DNA from: Subtercola sp.
Lineage (GTDB): Bacteria; Actinomycetota; Actinomycetes; Actinomycetales; Microbacteriaceae
Length of the DNA stretch: 53,136 nt
Direction of reading: 5' to 3'
NCBI GenBank assembly: GCA_025463765.1
Contig: JAODBC010000009.1
Coordinates: 1-53,136 of the forward strand
The number at the start of each line of letters is the position of its first letter. The first letter of the stretch is position 1. A program made the translations under genes and the position numbers. Under the pieces are notes generated by a model. It had not been told where the DNA came from and did not search any database. It was given only the letters and a program-made list of their open reading frames with translations. Of the stretch, positions 1 through 8,234 are shown piece after piece.

Positions 1-624
<624 letters not shown>

Positions 625-629
625 CCCGT

Positions 630-656
630 CGCTCGGGTGGTTTATTCAACCGAGCG
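630..656. terminator. bidirectional stem-loop between convergent genes
   Basis: CGCTCGG at 630-636 pairs with CCGAGCG at 650-656 around a T-rich loop. It sits in the 21-base gap between the uvrA-like stop and the hepT stop and overlaps the hepT end. No long T run follows on either strand, so termination efficiency is uncertain. Confidence 0.45.
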
Positions 657-975
657 TCGACCGAAGCCTCGCGATTGCTCCCGCGAGGTCGTGAAGATCG
701 TGATCGACGGTGTGCTGAACGATGCTGTGCGTCGCGTCGAAGTATCGATGTGCAAGAAAGTCGCGCATTCCGGCTATCTCCCGCCATGGAAGAGTCGGCT
801 CTTGTTCGACGAGCGCAGGCGAGAGAGTTTTCACCGCCTCGCCAATCTCGATCAAGCGGACTCGTATCGCATCGAATACCAGTCCGTCGGTCAACGGGCC
901 TCGGCGCTGATGCTCGCGAATAGCGGCAATCGCCGAGCCGATGTCATCGAGCCGTTCGATATCCGCACGGCTCAC
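646..975 (-). CDS. hepT: HepT-like RNase toxin (DUF86)
   Basis: A 109-residue all-helical protein of the HepT/DUF86 family, the HEPN ribonuclease toxin of HepT/MntA type VII toxin-antitoxin systems. The HEPN signature R-x4-H-x-Y is intact as R71, H76 and Y78 (RDFLAHRY). In studied pairs the MntA partner AMPylates the tyrosine of this motif and silences the RNase; that is family knowledge, not shown here. The GTG start overlaps the stop of the upstream antitoxin gene by four bases (GTGA), which implies translational coupling. Length is typical for the family. Confidence 0.88.
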   Translation of the reverse strand: MSRADIERLDDIGSAIAAIREHQRRGPLTDGLVFDAIRVRLIEIGEAVKTLSPALVEQEPTLPWREIAGMRDFLAHRYFDATHSIVQHTVDHDLHDLAGAIARLRSTLG

Positions 976-1490
976 AGCGGCACAAGATCGCGGGCTATCG
1001 TCTCGGCGATCGTTGACTTCAACCCGGCGCGCGGCACGAGGTCGACCGGCATTCCGAGGAGGTCTTCAGCCTCCCGTTTCATTGCCGCCAGAGCGAACAG
1101 GCCAACGCCATCGGGCACGTCGACCAGCACGTCGACATCGCTGTCGGGGCGATCGTCGCCTCGCGCTATGCTGCCGAAAATTTCAGGCCGTTCGAAGTTG
1201 CGCCGCACAAGCAGCTCTCGGAATTGTTGACGGTGTCGCTGCAGTTTTCGGCCGGCCGGGCCAGCGAATCCTGGGGGTACGGGGGCTTCGGCCGGGCGCA
1301 ACACGACCGATAACGAGAATCCAGCCGACGCGACGATTCTGGCGAGAGCCTGGAACGAGGGTTGTTTTCGCCCGCTCTCGTAGGCACTGATCGCACTCTG
1401 AGGAACGCCTGCCAGAACGCCGAGATCGTGTTGGCTCAGTGCCGAGCGCTCACGAGCGCCACGGATGATGCGAGCCGCTGATTCTGCCAT
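972..1490 (-). CDS. mntA: XRE-MntA fusion antitoxin (HTH plus nucleotidyltransferase)
   Basis: This 172-residue protein joins two domains. Residues 7-65 form an XRE/Cro-type helix-turn-helix (LSQHDLGVLAGVPQSAIS, then YESGRKQPS). Residues 100-170 form a minimal nucleotidyltransferase with the motif G106-S107 followed after ten residues by D118-x-D120, and a third acidic residue at D150. This is the antitoxin partner of the HepT gene just downstream. Stand-alone MntA proteins lack an HTH, so the fused domain suggests the antitoxin also represses its own operon. The ATG start is supported by a TATACT box seven bases upstream. The gene lies 28 bases after the tetR stop but has its own promoter. 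Confidence 0.87.
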   Translation of the reverse strand: MAESAARIIRGARERSALSQHDLGVLAGVPQSAISAYESGRKQPSFQALARIVASAGFSLSVVLRPAEAPVPPGFAGPAGRKLQRHRQQFRELLVRRNFERPEIFGSIARGDDRPDSDVDVLVDVPDGVGLFALAAMKREAEDLLGMPVDLVPRAGLKSTIAETIARDLVPL

Positions 1491-1506
1491 AAAACAGAGT
1501 ATATAC
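1491..1506 (-). promoter_or_regulatory. mntA-hepT leaderless promoter with palindromic operator candidate
   Basis: On the minus strand TATACT (1498-1503) ends seven bases before the mntA ATG, so transcription should start at or next to the start codon. The 8-base palindrome GTATATAC (1499-1506) overlaps the -10 box and is a candidate binding site for the HTH of MntA itself. The stretch is far richer in AT than its surroundings. Confidence 0.5.
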
Positions 1507-1518
1507 GATGAGATCTAT

Positions 1519-2178
1519 TTAGCCAGTTTTGCTCACTATCCCCGCCAGGAGCAGGGCCAGCATACGGTCGGCTTGGGGGCGCTGGTCGGGGTTGGGGGTG
1601 GCTAGGAAGACACCGACGAGGCTGGCCGCGACGTCTTCGGCGCGAACATCCGACCGCAGAGTGCCCGCACGAGCGCCGGCCTCGAGAAACGCTGCGATGG
1701 TCTCGGTGACGCGTGCGCGGGTCTGCGACGACGCGATGGCCCCGGTCTGCAGCAGACCGCGCAGGCTCTCGGCCATGCCGCGCTTGGTCGTGACGAAGTC
1801 GGCGTAGGCGAGCATCCATTGCCGCAAAGCCTCCGCGGGGTCGGTGCTCGCCAGCAGTTCTGCGCCCCGAGCGAGCACGGCATCGAGTTCGGTGCGATAG
1901 ACGGCCTCGACGAGGGCGTCGCGCGTGGGAAAGTGCCGGTAGAGGGTGCCGATGCCGACGCCGGCCTCGCGGGCGATTGCCTCGAGCGAAACGGGGGCCG
2001 CCGCGGCAGAAGAGGCCGCAGAGGCCGGGGAGGCCGCAGAAGCCGCAGCTACCGCGCCTGACGGAACCGCGCCCTCGTGCGGCGCCGACAACGCTCGTCG
2101 CGCCACTTCGATGAGTCGTTCGCGGTTGCGCTGGGCATCCGCACGCACACGGGTCGGCTGAGAAGTTGCCTCGTCCAT
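1519..2178 (-). CDS. TetR-family regulator with Ala-rich insertion in the DNA-binding domain
   Basis: A 219-residue TetR repressor. Helix 1 is RADAQRNRERLIEVARRAL (residues 12-30) and the HTH with recognition helix is LEAIAREAGVGIGTLYRHF (residues 65-83), continuing in PTRDALVEAVY. Residues about 34-63 between them are low-complexity Ala/Ser/Pro/Gly, about 30 residues where relatives have roughly five to eight. The C-terminal ligand domain (about 95-219) looks normal. It is divergent from an aldo/keto reductase gene, and two perfect palindromes lie between them, so it probably represses itself and that reductase operon. The inducer is unknown. Confidence 0.88.
   Translation of the reverse strand: MDEATSQPTRVRADAQRNRERLIEVARRALSAPHEGAVPSGAVAAASAASPASAASSAAAAPVSLEAIAREAGVGIGTLYRHFPTRDALVEAVYRTELDAVLARGAELLASTDPAEALRQWMLAYADFVTTKRGMAESLRGLLQTGAIASSQTRARVTETIAAFLEAGARAGTLRSDVRAEDVAASLVGVFLATPNPDQRPQADRMLALLLAGIVSKTG
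1990..2079 (-). repeat. low-complexity in-frame expansion inside tetR
   Basis: The DNA coding for residues 34-63 is built from imperfect GCC/GCA/GAG-rich units (read on the plus strand, GAGGCCGCA-like nonamers). It enlarges the loop between helix 1 and helix 2 of the TetR DNA-binding domain without shifting the frame. Confidence 0.6.
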
Positions 2179-2182
2179 GTAT

Positions 2183-2196
2183 CGGAGGCACCTCCG
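2183..2196. promoter_or_regulatory. TetR operator candidate 1
   Basis: Perfect inverted repeat CGGAGG-CA-CCTCCG five bases from the tetR start codon. It shares its arms with the second site 21 bases further on. A TetR dimer bound here would block tetR transcription. Confidence 0.65.
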
Positions 2197-2216
2197 TTTC
2201 TGCTAGGGTCGGCGAT

Positions 2217-2232
2217 ACGGAGGTTCCTCCGT
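2217..2232. promoter_or_regulatory. TetR operator candidate 2
   Basis: Perfect 7-base arms ACGGAGG-TT-CCTCCGT, 24 bases upstream of the aldo/keto reductase start. Two near-identical palindromes in a 78-base divergent spacer are the usual arrangement for an autoregulated TetR and its target. Confidence 0.65.
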
Positions 2233-2256
2233 TACTGACCAGAGTAGTACGACGAG

Positions 2257-3177
2257 ATGGGCACGGCCATGACGACACCCGCAGAAGTAGTAACGAGGCC
2301 CGGAGGCGAATGGCTGCTCGCCGGGCATCCGGTCGCCCGTATCGGGTACGGCGCGATGCAACTGGCCGAGCGCCCGGGCCGGCCGCCGGTCGACGCCGAC
2401 GACGCCATCGCGCTTCTGCACCGCGCGCTCGAGCTCGGCGTCACGCACATCGATACGGCCGAGTTCTACGGGCACGGTACGGCGAACGAGCTGATCCGCC
2501 GAGCGTTCGGCGACACCGATGAGGTCGTCATCGTCAGCAAGGTCGGCGCAGACAGAGTCGATGCCCCGGTTCGGCTGGTTGCCGCTCAGAAACCGAACGA
2601 GCTGCGCGCCTCGGTCGAGGCGAACCTGAAGAGTCTGGGCCGCGAGCGCATTGCCGTCGTCAACCTGAGGCGAGCGGATGCTCAGCCCGGCATCATCGCC
2701 AGCGGTGACCAGATCGTCAACCTCGACGACCAACTGGCCGAGCTCAGTGCGCTTCGCGACGAAGGCCTGATCGGCGCGTTCGGTCTGAGCAACGTGAGCC
2801 TCGAGCAGCTGCAGCAGGCCCTGCCTTCCGGCCTCGCGTGCGTGCAGAACAGCTACAGCCTCGTCGAACGTTCGGGCGAGCGGATGCTCGACCTCTGCCG
2901 CGCGAACGACATCGCCTGGGCGCCGTTCTTTCCGCTCGGTTCCGCCTTTCCGGGTCGCCCCAAGGTCGTGGAGCAGCCGGCCGTCATCGAGGCCGCGCGC
3001 CAGCTCGGGGTCACGCCGAGCCAGGTCGGGCTCGCGTGGCTGTTGCAGCACGGCCCGAACATGCTGCTCATCGCGGGAACGAGCAGCATCGCGCATCTCG
3101 AACAGAACGTCGCCGTCGGCGACATCAAGCTGAGCGACGAGATCATGGTCGCGCTCGACGCCGTCTCGGCGAACTGA
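2257..3177 (+). CDS. aldo/keto reductase, PdxI/YdbC-like
   Basis: A 306-residue NADPH-dependent aldo/keto reductase with a TIM-barrel fold. The catalytic Asp66, Tyr71 and Lys95 are present (HIDTAEFYGHG, VIVSKVG). The position of the usual catalytic His reads NLR (R138), a feature shared with the E. coli YdbC/PdxI pyridoxal reductase branch, so an inactive enzyme is not implied. C-terminal cofactor residues appear in LLIAGTSSIAHLEQN. ATG 2257 was used; ATG 2269 (MTTPAE) is an equal alternative since neither has a strong ribosome-binding site. It is divergent from tetR across two operator-like palindromes and probably heads an operon with the next two genes. The physiological substrate is unknown; a second paralogue lies at 7365-8234. 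Confidence 0.85.
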   Translation: MGTAMTTPAEVVTRPGGEWLLAGHPVARIGYGAMQLAERPGRPPVDADDAIALLHRALELGVTHIDTAEFYGHGTANELIRRAFGDTDEVVIVSKVGADRVDAPVRLVAAQKPNELRASVEANLKSLGRERIAVVNLRRADAQPGIIASGDQIVNLDDQLAELSALRDEGLIGAFGLSNVSLEQLQQALPSGLACVQNSYSLVERSGERMLDLCRANDIAWAPFFPLGSAFPGRPKVVEQPAVIEAARQLGVTPSQVGLAWLLQHGPNMLLIAGTSSIAHLEQNVAVGDIKLSDEIMVALDAVSAN

Positions 3178-3203
3178 AAGCAGGCCTCGCTAGGGTGAGC
3201 ATC

Positions 3204-4457
3204 ATGACTTCGGTGCTCGACGACCTGACCGCTGTGACCGCCCCGCTCGTGGCGCTGTACAAAGACCTGCACGAGCATCCGGAGCTCTCGTTTCACGAAG
3301 AACGCACCGCCCGCATCGTGGCCAGACGCCTCGCCGAGCTGGGCTTCGAGGTCATCGAGAAGGTCGGCGCCACCGGCGTCGTGGGTGTGCTGCGCAACGG
3401 CGACGGGCCGACCGTGCTGCTTCGCGCCGACATGGATGCTCTGCCGGTTCTCGAGCAGACCGGGCTCGATTACGCCAGCACGGCGCGAGGTCTCGACCCG
3501 GCCGGCATCGAACAGCCCGTCATGCATGCGTGCGGGCACGACGTGCACTCGACCTGCCTGCTCGGCGCGGCCGAGGTGCTCTCCTCGGCTCGCAACACGT
3601 GGTCGGGAACGCTCGAAGTGGTTTTTCAGCCGGCCGAAGAGCTGGGCGCGGGGGCGCAGGCGATGGTCGACGACGGCCTGTTCGAGCGCGTTCCGGTACC
3701 CGACGTGGTGCTCGGGCAGCACGTCGCACCGCTGTACGCCGGTCTACTCGGATTGCACGCCGGCCCGGCATTCGCCGCGACCGACGCCTTCGACGTGCGT
3801 ATGTTCGGGCGCGGCGGCCACGGCTCGCGGCCCGAGACGACCATCGACCCCATTGTGATGGCGGCGGCGACCATCCTGCGGCTGCAGACCGTGGTCTCGC
3901 GCGAGGTGGCCGGCGGCGAAATGGCGGTGCTAACGGTAGGCCAAATTCATGCGGGCAGCAAGAACAACATCATTCCCGACGAGGCGGCGTTCGGCGTCGC
4001 CATCCGCAGCCTCGACTCGGGCGTTCGCGATCGGGTCGTCGCTGCCGTGCGCCGCATCATCAACGCCGAGTCGGCTGCCTCGGGCGCCGAGCGCGAGCCG
4101 CACATCGTCGCCGTCGACTGCTTTCCGGTTCTCGTGAACGACATCGACGCCAGCGCCCGCGTGTTCGGCGCCTTTAAGCGCTCGTTCGGCGACCAGCGCG
4201 TCATCGACCCCGGCCCGGTGACCGGAAGCGAAGATGTCAGCCTGCTCGCAACGGCCGCGGGCGCACCGCTGGTGTTCTGGCTGCTCGGGGGTACGGATGC
4301 CCGGGTCTACGGCGCCGCCGTAGCGGCCGGCACGGTCGAACGTGACATCCCGGCGAATCACTCCCCGTTCTTCGCCCCGGTGCCCCAGCCCACGCTCGAC
4401 GCCGGTGTCTCGGCGCTCACCGTCGCCGCGCTGCAGTGGCTGGGAGCCCAGCAGTGA
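3204..4457 (+). CDS. M20D-family amidohydrolase (IAA-amino-acid hydrolase/hippurate hydrolase type)
   Basis: A 417-residue cytoplasmic metallo-amidohydrolase that should cleave N-acyl amino acids or related amides. Family marks are RADMDALPV near residue 76, the metal ligands C110 and H112 in HACGHDVHST, the glutamate pair E145-E146 in QPAEELGAG, the dimerisation domain from about 180 to 300, and the late DVSLLA segment. Length matches the family. ATG 3204 was chosen because the conserved first helix (LVALYKDLHEHPELS) begins just after it and a TAGGGT box ends seven bases before it; the open frame further left is the shadow of the reductase gene. It overlaps the next gene by four bases (GTGA). 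Confidence 0.88.
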   Translation: MTSVLDDLTAVTAPLVALYKDLHEHPELSFHEERTARIVARRLAELGFEVIEKVGATGVVGVLRNGDGPTVLLRADMDALPVLEQTGLDYASTARGLDPAGIEQPVMHACGHDVHSTCLLGAAEVLSSARNTWSGTLEVVFQPAEELGAGAQAMVDDGLFERVPVPDVVLGQHVAPLYAGLLGLHAGPAFAATDAFDVRMFGRGGHGSRPETTIDPIVMAAATILRLQTVVSREVAGGEMAVLTVGQIHAGSKNNIIPDEAAFGVAIRSLDSGVRDRVVAAVRRIINAESAASGAEREPHIVAVDCFPVLVNDIDASARVFGAFKRSFGDQRVIDPGPVTGSEDVSLLATAAGAPLVFWLLGGTDARVYGAAVAAGTVERDIPANHSPFFAPVPQPTLDAGVSALTVAALQWLGAQQ

Positions 4458-5545
4458 GCGAGCAGGGGCTGGGCGCCCGCGCGGCCGTCGGCGATGCTCG
4501 CCCCGGCGCTGCCGCGAGCGATGCCGGCGCCGACGCCGGCGCAGCCGACTCGATGTTCGCGGTTCAGTACGCCGAGTTCGGGCCGCCCGAGGTGCTCACC
4601 GTGAGGCCGCATGCGCAGCCCCACGCCGAGGCCGGTCAGGTGCGCATCGCCGTGCGAGCGGCGGGTGTCGCCCCGGTCGATCTGTCGATTCGGTCAGGCC
4701 GGTCGCCGTCAGCCTCGCGATTGACCCTCCCCCACATTCCCGGAATGGACGCCGCCGGAGTCGTCGACGAAATCGGGCCCGGAGTACGAGGGGTAGCGCT
4801 CGGCGACGAGGTGTTCGGGTCGGTCGACATCGCAAAACTGGGCGGGGCGAGCGCCGAGTTCGCCGTGCTATCGTTCTGGGCGAAAAAACCTGCCGCGCTG
4901 CCCTGGGCGCAGGCCGGGGCATCCGGCAGCAGCATCGAGACGGCCACGCGCGCCCTCGACCTGCTCGACATAACAGAGGGCACGACTCTGCTGATCGACG
5001 GCGCCGCCGGCGGCGTCGGGAGTGCCGCCGTGCAGCTCGCTCTCGCGCGGGGTGCACGCGTCATCGGCACGGCCAGCGTGGCCAACCAGTCGTATCTCGC
5101 GTCGCTCGGCGCCCAGCCGCTGACCTACGGACCAGGGCTGCCCGGGCGGGTGGCGGCTCTGCAAGCGGAAACTCTCCAAGCGCCTGCTCTGCAGGCAACC
5201 GCGCGAGCGACGACCCCGATCGACCGCGCGCTGCACGTTTCGGGCGCGAACGCGCTGCCCGAACTCATCTCGCTCACCGGCTCGCCCGACGCGGTCGTGA
5301 CGCTTTCAGACTTCACCGGGCCCTCTCTCGGAGTACGAGTGTCGGTCGGAGAGATCGGTGGCGAACCCGACGGCCGTCACGGGTTGGCGGCTGCCGCCGC
5401 GCTCGCCACCCAGGGTCGCTTTCGCGTTCGGATCGATCACGTTCTGCCGTTCGAACGGGCTGCCGAAGCCCATGTCGCGGCCGGCGCGCTCTCACCCCGC
5501 AGCGGCAAGATCGTGCTCGTTCCGCCGGGCGAGCAGCTTCACTGA
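4454..5545 (+). CDS. zinc-type medium-chain dehydrogenase/quinone reductase family
   Basis: A 363-residue medium-chain dehydrogenase of the quinone-oxidoreductase branch. The GroES-like domain starts at MFAVQYAEFGPPEVLTV (residue 34 of this model). The NADPH-binding Rossmann motif is LLIDGAAGGVGSAAVQLA near residue 180. No structural four-cysteine zinc loop is visible, as in zinc-free quinone reductases. GTG 4454 overlaps the M20 stop by four bases; it leaves a 33-residue Ala/Gly/Asp-rich leader that looks like a repeat expansion, so ATG 4553 could be the true start. A second repetitive stretch of Ala, Leu and Gln lies near residue 240. Probably co-transcribed with the two preceding genes. 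Confidence 0.82.
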   Translation: MSEQGLGARAAVGDARPGAAASDAGADAGAADSMFAVQYAEFGPPEVLTVRPHAQPHAEAGQVRIAVRAAGVAPVDLSIRSGRSPSASRLTLPHIPGMDAAGVVDEIGPGVRGVALGDEVFGSVDIAKLGGASAEFAVLSFWAKKPAALPWAQAGASGSSIETATRALDLLDITEGTTLLIDGAAGGVGSAAVQLALARGARVIGTASVANQSYLASLGAQPLTYGPGLPGRVAALQAETLQAPALQATARATTPIDRALHVSGANALPELISLTGSPDAVVTLSDFTGPSLGVRVSVGEIGGEPDGRHGLAAAAALATQGRFRVRIDHVLPFERAAEAHVAAGALSPRSGKIVLVPPGEQLH

Positions 5546-5564
5546 TCACCGCACGCGATGCAGA

Positions 5565-6824
5565 TCACGGCTTCACGCGCTCGCCGAACGCGGCGAGACG
5601 CCCCCGCAGGTGCTGCAGTTCGGCCGGGTTGGTGGCCTGCGTGAGGGCACGTTCCATCGCGAGCAAAGCGCCTTCCGGGCGATCGGCGCGGCTCAGCAGT
5701 TCGCCGCGCACGGCCCAGTAGAGGTAGTACTCGTCAAGGCCGCTGATCGTGTCGAGCAGGCGGAGACCCGCTTCGGGCCCCTCCACCATCGACACCGCGA
5801 CCGCACGGTTCAGTTCGACCACAGGCGAGGGCATCATCACCACGAGCTGATCGTACGTGCGCACGATGGCGTGCCAATCGGTCTCGGCCGAAGTGCGCGC
5901 TTTCGCGTGATATGCCGCAATGATCGCCTGCAGTTGAAAGGGACCCGGAGTCATGCGCCGCAAAGCCCGCGCCAAAACGGCGTCGCCCGAAGCGATGAGC
6001 CGGGCATCCCACCGGCTTCGATCTTGGGCGTCCAGAAGCACGAGCTCGCCGGCCGCGAAACGCGCCTCGCTGCGCGCATGCGTGAACAGCTCGAGAGCCA
6101 GCAGCCCCTCGACCTCAGCCGAATCCGGCAGCAGTTCGGCTGCTTGACGGGTGAGCCGTATCGCTTCGTCGACGAGGTCGATGCGGATGCCCGGGGCACC
6201 CCCGCGCGCGAGATAGCCCTCGTTGAACACGAGGTAGAGCACCGTGAGAAGTGCTTGCACACGATCATCCAGTCGCTGCGGGATGCTCAGCGGAATGCCC
6301 GCGTCACGAATCTTGCGTTTCGCCCGAACGATGCGCTGCGCCAAGGTTGCTTCGGGCAGCAGGAAGGCCGCCGCGATCTCGGGAGTGCTCAGGCCGCCCA
6401 CCAGGCGCAACGTGAGCGCGACTTGAGTGTCGCGATCGAGAGCGGGATGGCAGCAGAGCAGCATCAGACGAAGCTGCTCGTCGCCGACCTCGGAGTGTTC
6501 GACGACCATCGGCTCCTCCTCGGTTGCGTCGTGCTCAGGGTCGCCGAATGGCTTTCGCGCTGTCAGGTCGGGCGCAGCAGCCAGCAGGCGCCGTCGTTCG
6601 ACGGCGGCGCGGCGCAGGCGATCGATGGCGTTGTTGCGCGCAACCGTGTAGAGCCACGCCGGTGGATTGTCGGGAACGTGCTTCCATTGGCTCGCGGCGA
6701 GCAGGGCGTCTTGAACCGCCTCGTCGGCGAGATCGAGATCGCCGAAGCGGGCCGCGAGCAGAGCGAGAACGCGCCCGCTCTGCTCGCGGGCGAGGCGGGT
6801 GACGGCCTCACGAACGTCAGCCAC
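5565..6824 (-). CDS. ECF sigma factor, ECF42 type (SigJ-like with long C-terminal extension)
   Basis: A 419-residue RNA polymerase sigma factor. Region 2 is near residues 10-75 (DEAVQDALLAA, PPAWLYTVARNNAIDRLRR), region 4 near 120-175 (LSTPEIAAAFLLPEATLAQR), followed by a long helical extension (VLYLVFNEGY, then AYHAKARTSAETDW and SPVVELNRAVA) characteristic of the ECF42 group. In that group the extension replaces an anti-sigma factor and the neighbouring gene codes for a DGPF protein, as here. GTG 6824 was chosen because homology begins right after it; frame to the left is antisense to the DGPF gene. It follows that gene by seven bases, so both form one operon. Confidence 0.88.
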   Translation of the reverse strand: MADVREAVTRLAREQSGRVLALLAARFGDLDLADEAVQDALLAASQWKHVPDNPPAWLYTVARNNAIDRLRRAAVERRRLLAAAPDLTARKPFGDPEHDATEEEPMVVEHSEVGDEQLRLMLLCCHPALDRDTQVALTLRLVGGLSTPEIAAAFLLPEATLAQRIVRAKRKIRDAGIPLSIPQRLDDRVQALLTVLYLVFNEGYLARGGAPGIRIDLVDEAIRLTRQAAELLPDSAEVEGLLALELFTHARSEARFAAGELVLLDAQDRSRWDARLIASGDAVLARALRRMTPGPFQLQAIIAAYHAKARTSAETDWHAIVRTYDQLVVMMPSPVVELNRAVAVSMVEGPEAGLRLLDTISGLDEYYLYWAVRGELLSRADRPEGALLAMERALTQATNPAELQHLRGRLAAFGERVKP

Positions 6825-6831
6825 GCACGGC

Positions 6832-7191
6832 TCAGAGCGACTCGGACCGAAAGGCGAGGGGGCGCACCTCGAGGGCCGCGTCGTCGATCGGCATCGCTGC
6901 TGCCAGCCGCAGCGCCTCATCGAGGTCGGTCGCGGTGATGAGATAGTACCCGCCGAGCTGCTCTTTCGACTCAACGAACGGCCCGTCGATGAGGGTATCG
7001 GCGCCACCCGATCGGCGAATGGTCGTGGCGGTATCGCCCGGCTGCAGACGGCCGCCGCCGATGAAGTTGCCGCCGTCCATGAGCGACTGGTTGTAAGCCA
7101 TCCACGCACCCATGTACTGCTCGAATTCGGCGGTTCCGGGAGCGTACTGCTCGTGCGCGACGGTTTCGGCGATCAGAATCATGTATTCCAT
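6832..7191 (-). CDS. YCII/DGPF-domain protein, partner of the ECF42 sigma factor
   Basis: A 119-residue protein of the YCII-related DGPF family. The name-giving motif is present in DTLIDGPFVESKEQLGGYY near residue 60, preceded by MAYNQSLMDGG. Function is unknown; genes of this family sit beside ECF42 sigma factors across bacteria and some are in the sigma regulon. ATG 7189-7191 is preceded by AAGGAA at a good distance, and the conserved EYMILIAE strand starts immediately after it. The gene lies seven bases upstream of the sigma factor. Confidence 0.87.
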   Translation of the reverse strand: MEYMILIAETVAHEQYAPGTAEFEQYMGAWMAYNQSLMDGGNFIGGGRLQPGDTATTIRRSGGADTLIDGPFVESKEQLGGYYLITATDLDEALRLAAAMPIDDAALEVRPLAFRSESL

Positions 7192-7296
7192 CGGAGTTTC
7201 CTTACTGAGGTCGTTGGCTGATGGTATCGAAGGCGGGAATTTCTCGCCCCTCGAACATGACGCAGAGCCCAGCGGCAATCGACAGCTGCGGGCAAA

Positions 7297-7368
7297 CTTT
7301 CTCAGCCGCCGATAGCCGCCGATCTTTTCTCAGTGCCAGATCGTTTTCCAGCCGCCGATCTTTCTCAG
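7297..7368 (-). repeat. tandem repeat spanning the stop codon of an aldo/keto reductase
   Basis: The unit AGCCGCCGATCTTTCTCAG (plus strand) occurs at 7350-7368, again with one extra T at 7314-7333, and a third partial copy TTTCTCAG-CCGCCGAT at 7298-7313. Read on the coding strand each unit carries TGAGAAA, so the stop codon of the 7365-8234 gene is present in three copies. Confidence 0.6.
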
Positions 7369-8234
7369 CCCGCGATCGAGTCGAGCTCGGCCACATCGTC
7401 GGCCGACAGCTCGAGAGCTGCGCCGGCGACGTTCTCACGCAGGTGCGCCACCGAGGAGGTGCCAGGAATCAGCAGGATGTTCGGCGAGCGCTGCAGCAGC
7501 CACGCGAGCGCGACGGCCATGCGTGACGCCCCCAGCCGGTCTGCGACGCCGGCCAGCGTGTCGGACTGCAGCGGCGAGAACCCGCCGAGCGGAAAGTACG
7601 GCACATACGCGATGCCCTCTTCGGCCAGCACGTCGATCAGCCGATCATCCTGCCGGTTGGCGATGTTGTAGAAATTCTGCACCTCGACCACCGGGGCGAT
7701 CGACCGGGCCTCGGCCACCTGCTCCATGGTCACGGTGCTCACACCGAGGTGCTTGATGAGGCCCTCGCTCTGCAACTCGGCGAGCACTTCGAACGGCGCC
7801 GCGAGCGAACCCGGGGTGGGGCTGTCGAAGCCGCCGACCCGCAAGTTGACGACGTCGAGCGTGTCGAGGCCGAGGCGAGTGAGGTTGTCGTGAACGGCCT
7901 GGCGTAGTTCGTCGCGCGAAAGCGCCTTGGGCCAGTTGCCCTCGGCGTCGCGCAGCGAGCCGACCTTGGTGACGATGCGCAACTCGGCCGGGTACGGATG
8001 CAACGCCTCCTTGATGAGCTCGTTCGTCACGAATGGCCCGTAGAAGTCGCTCGTGTCGATGTGCGTGATGCCCAGTTCGACCACCTCACGCAGCACAGCG
8101 AGCGCCTCTTCGCGATCGGCCGGTGGCCCGAAGACGTGCGGACCGGCGAGTTGCATCGCACCGTATCCCATGCGGGTGAAGGTCAGATCGGGCGCTGCAG
8201 AAAAAGTGCCGCCGGGCAGGAGTGTTGTGCTCAT
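7365..8234 (-). CDS. aldo/keto reductase, PdxI/YdbC-like (second copy)
   Basis: A 289-residue paralogue of the 2257-3177 reductase. The barrel begins with TRMGYGAMQLAG; Asp60, Tyr65 (HIDTSDFYG) and Lys90 (IVTKVG) are present, and NLR (R132) again replaces the usual catalytic His. The C-terminal cofactor segment is LLIPGTSSVAHLREN. The ATG start has a modest GAAAG site upstream. It stands alone between the sigma operon and a palindrome at 8399-8441. The likely activity is NADPH-dependent reduction of a small carbonyl compound, possibly pyridoxal, by family resemblance only. Its 3' end carries tandemly repeated stop-codon units. Confidence 0.85.
   Translation of the reverse strand: MSTTLLPGGTFSAAPDLTFTRMGYGAMQLAGPHVFGPPADREEALAVLREVVELGITHIDTSDFYGPFVTNELIKEALHPYPAELRIVTKVGSLRDAEGNWPKALSRDELRQAVHDNLTRLGLDTLDVVNLRVGGFDSPTPGSLAAPFEVLAELQSEGLIKHLGVSTVTMEQVAEARSIAPVVEVQNFYNIANRQDDRLIDVLAEEGIAYVPYFPLGGFSPLQSDTLAGVADRLGASRMAVALAWLLQRSPNILLIPGTSSVAHLRENVAGAALELSADDVAELDSIAG

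Noticed and set aside
2838..3203. Upstream extension of the M20 amidohydrolase
   Set aside because: It lies within the reductase gene in another frame and is Arg-rich; family length fits ATG 3204.
6825..7109. An open frame that would extend the ECF sigma factor by 95 residues
   Set aside because: It is the alternate reading of the DGPF gene and gives Ser/Arg-rich nonsense; homology starts at GTG 6824.
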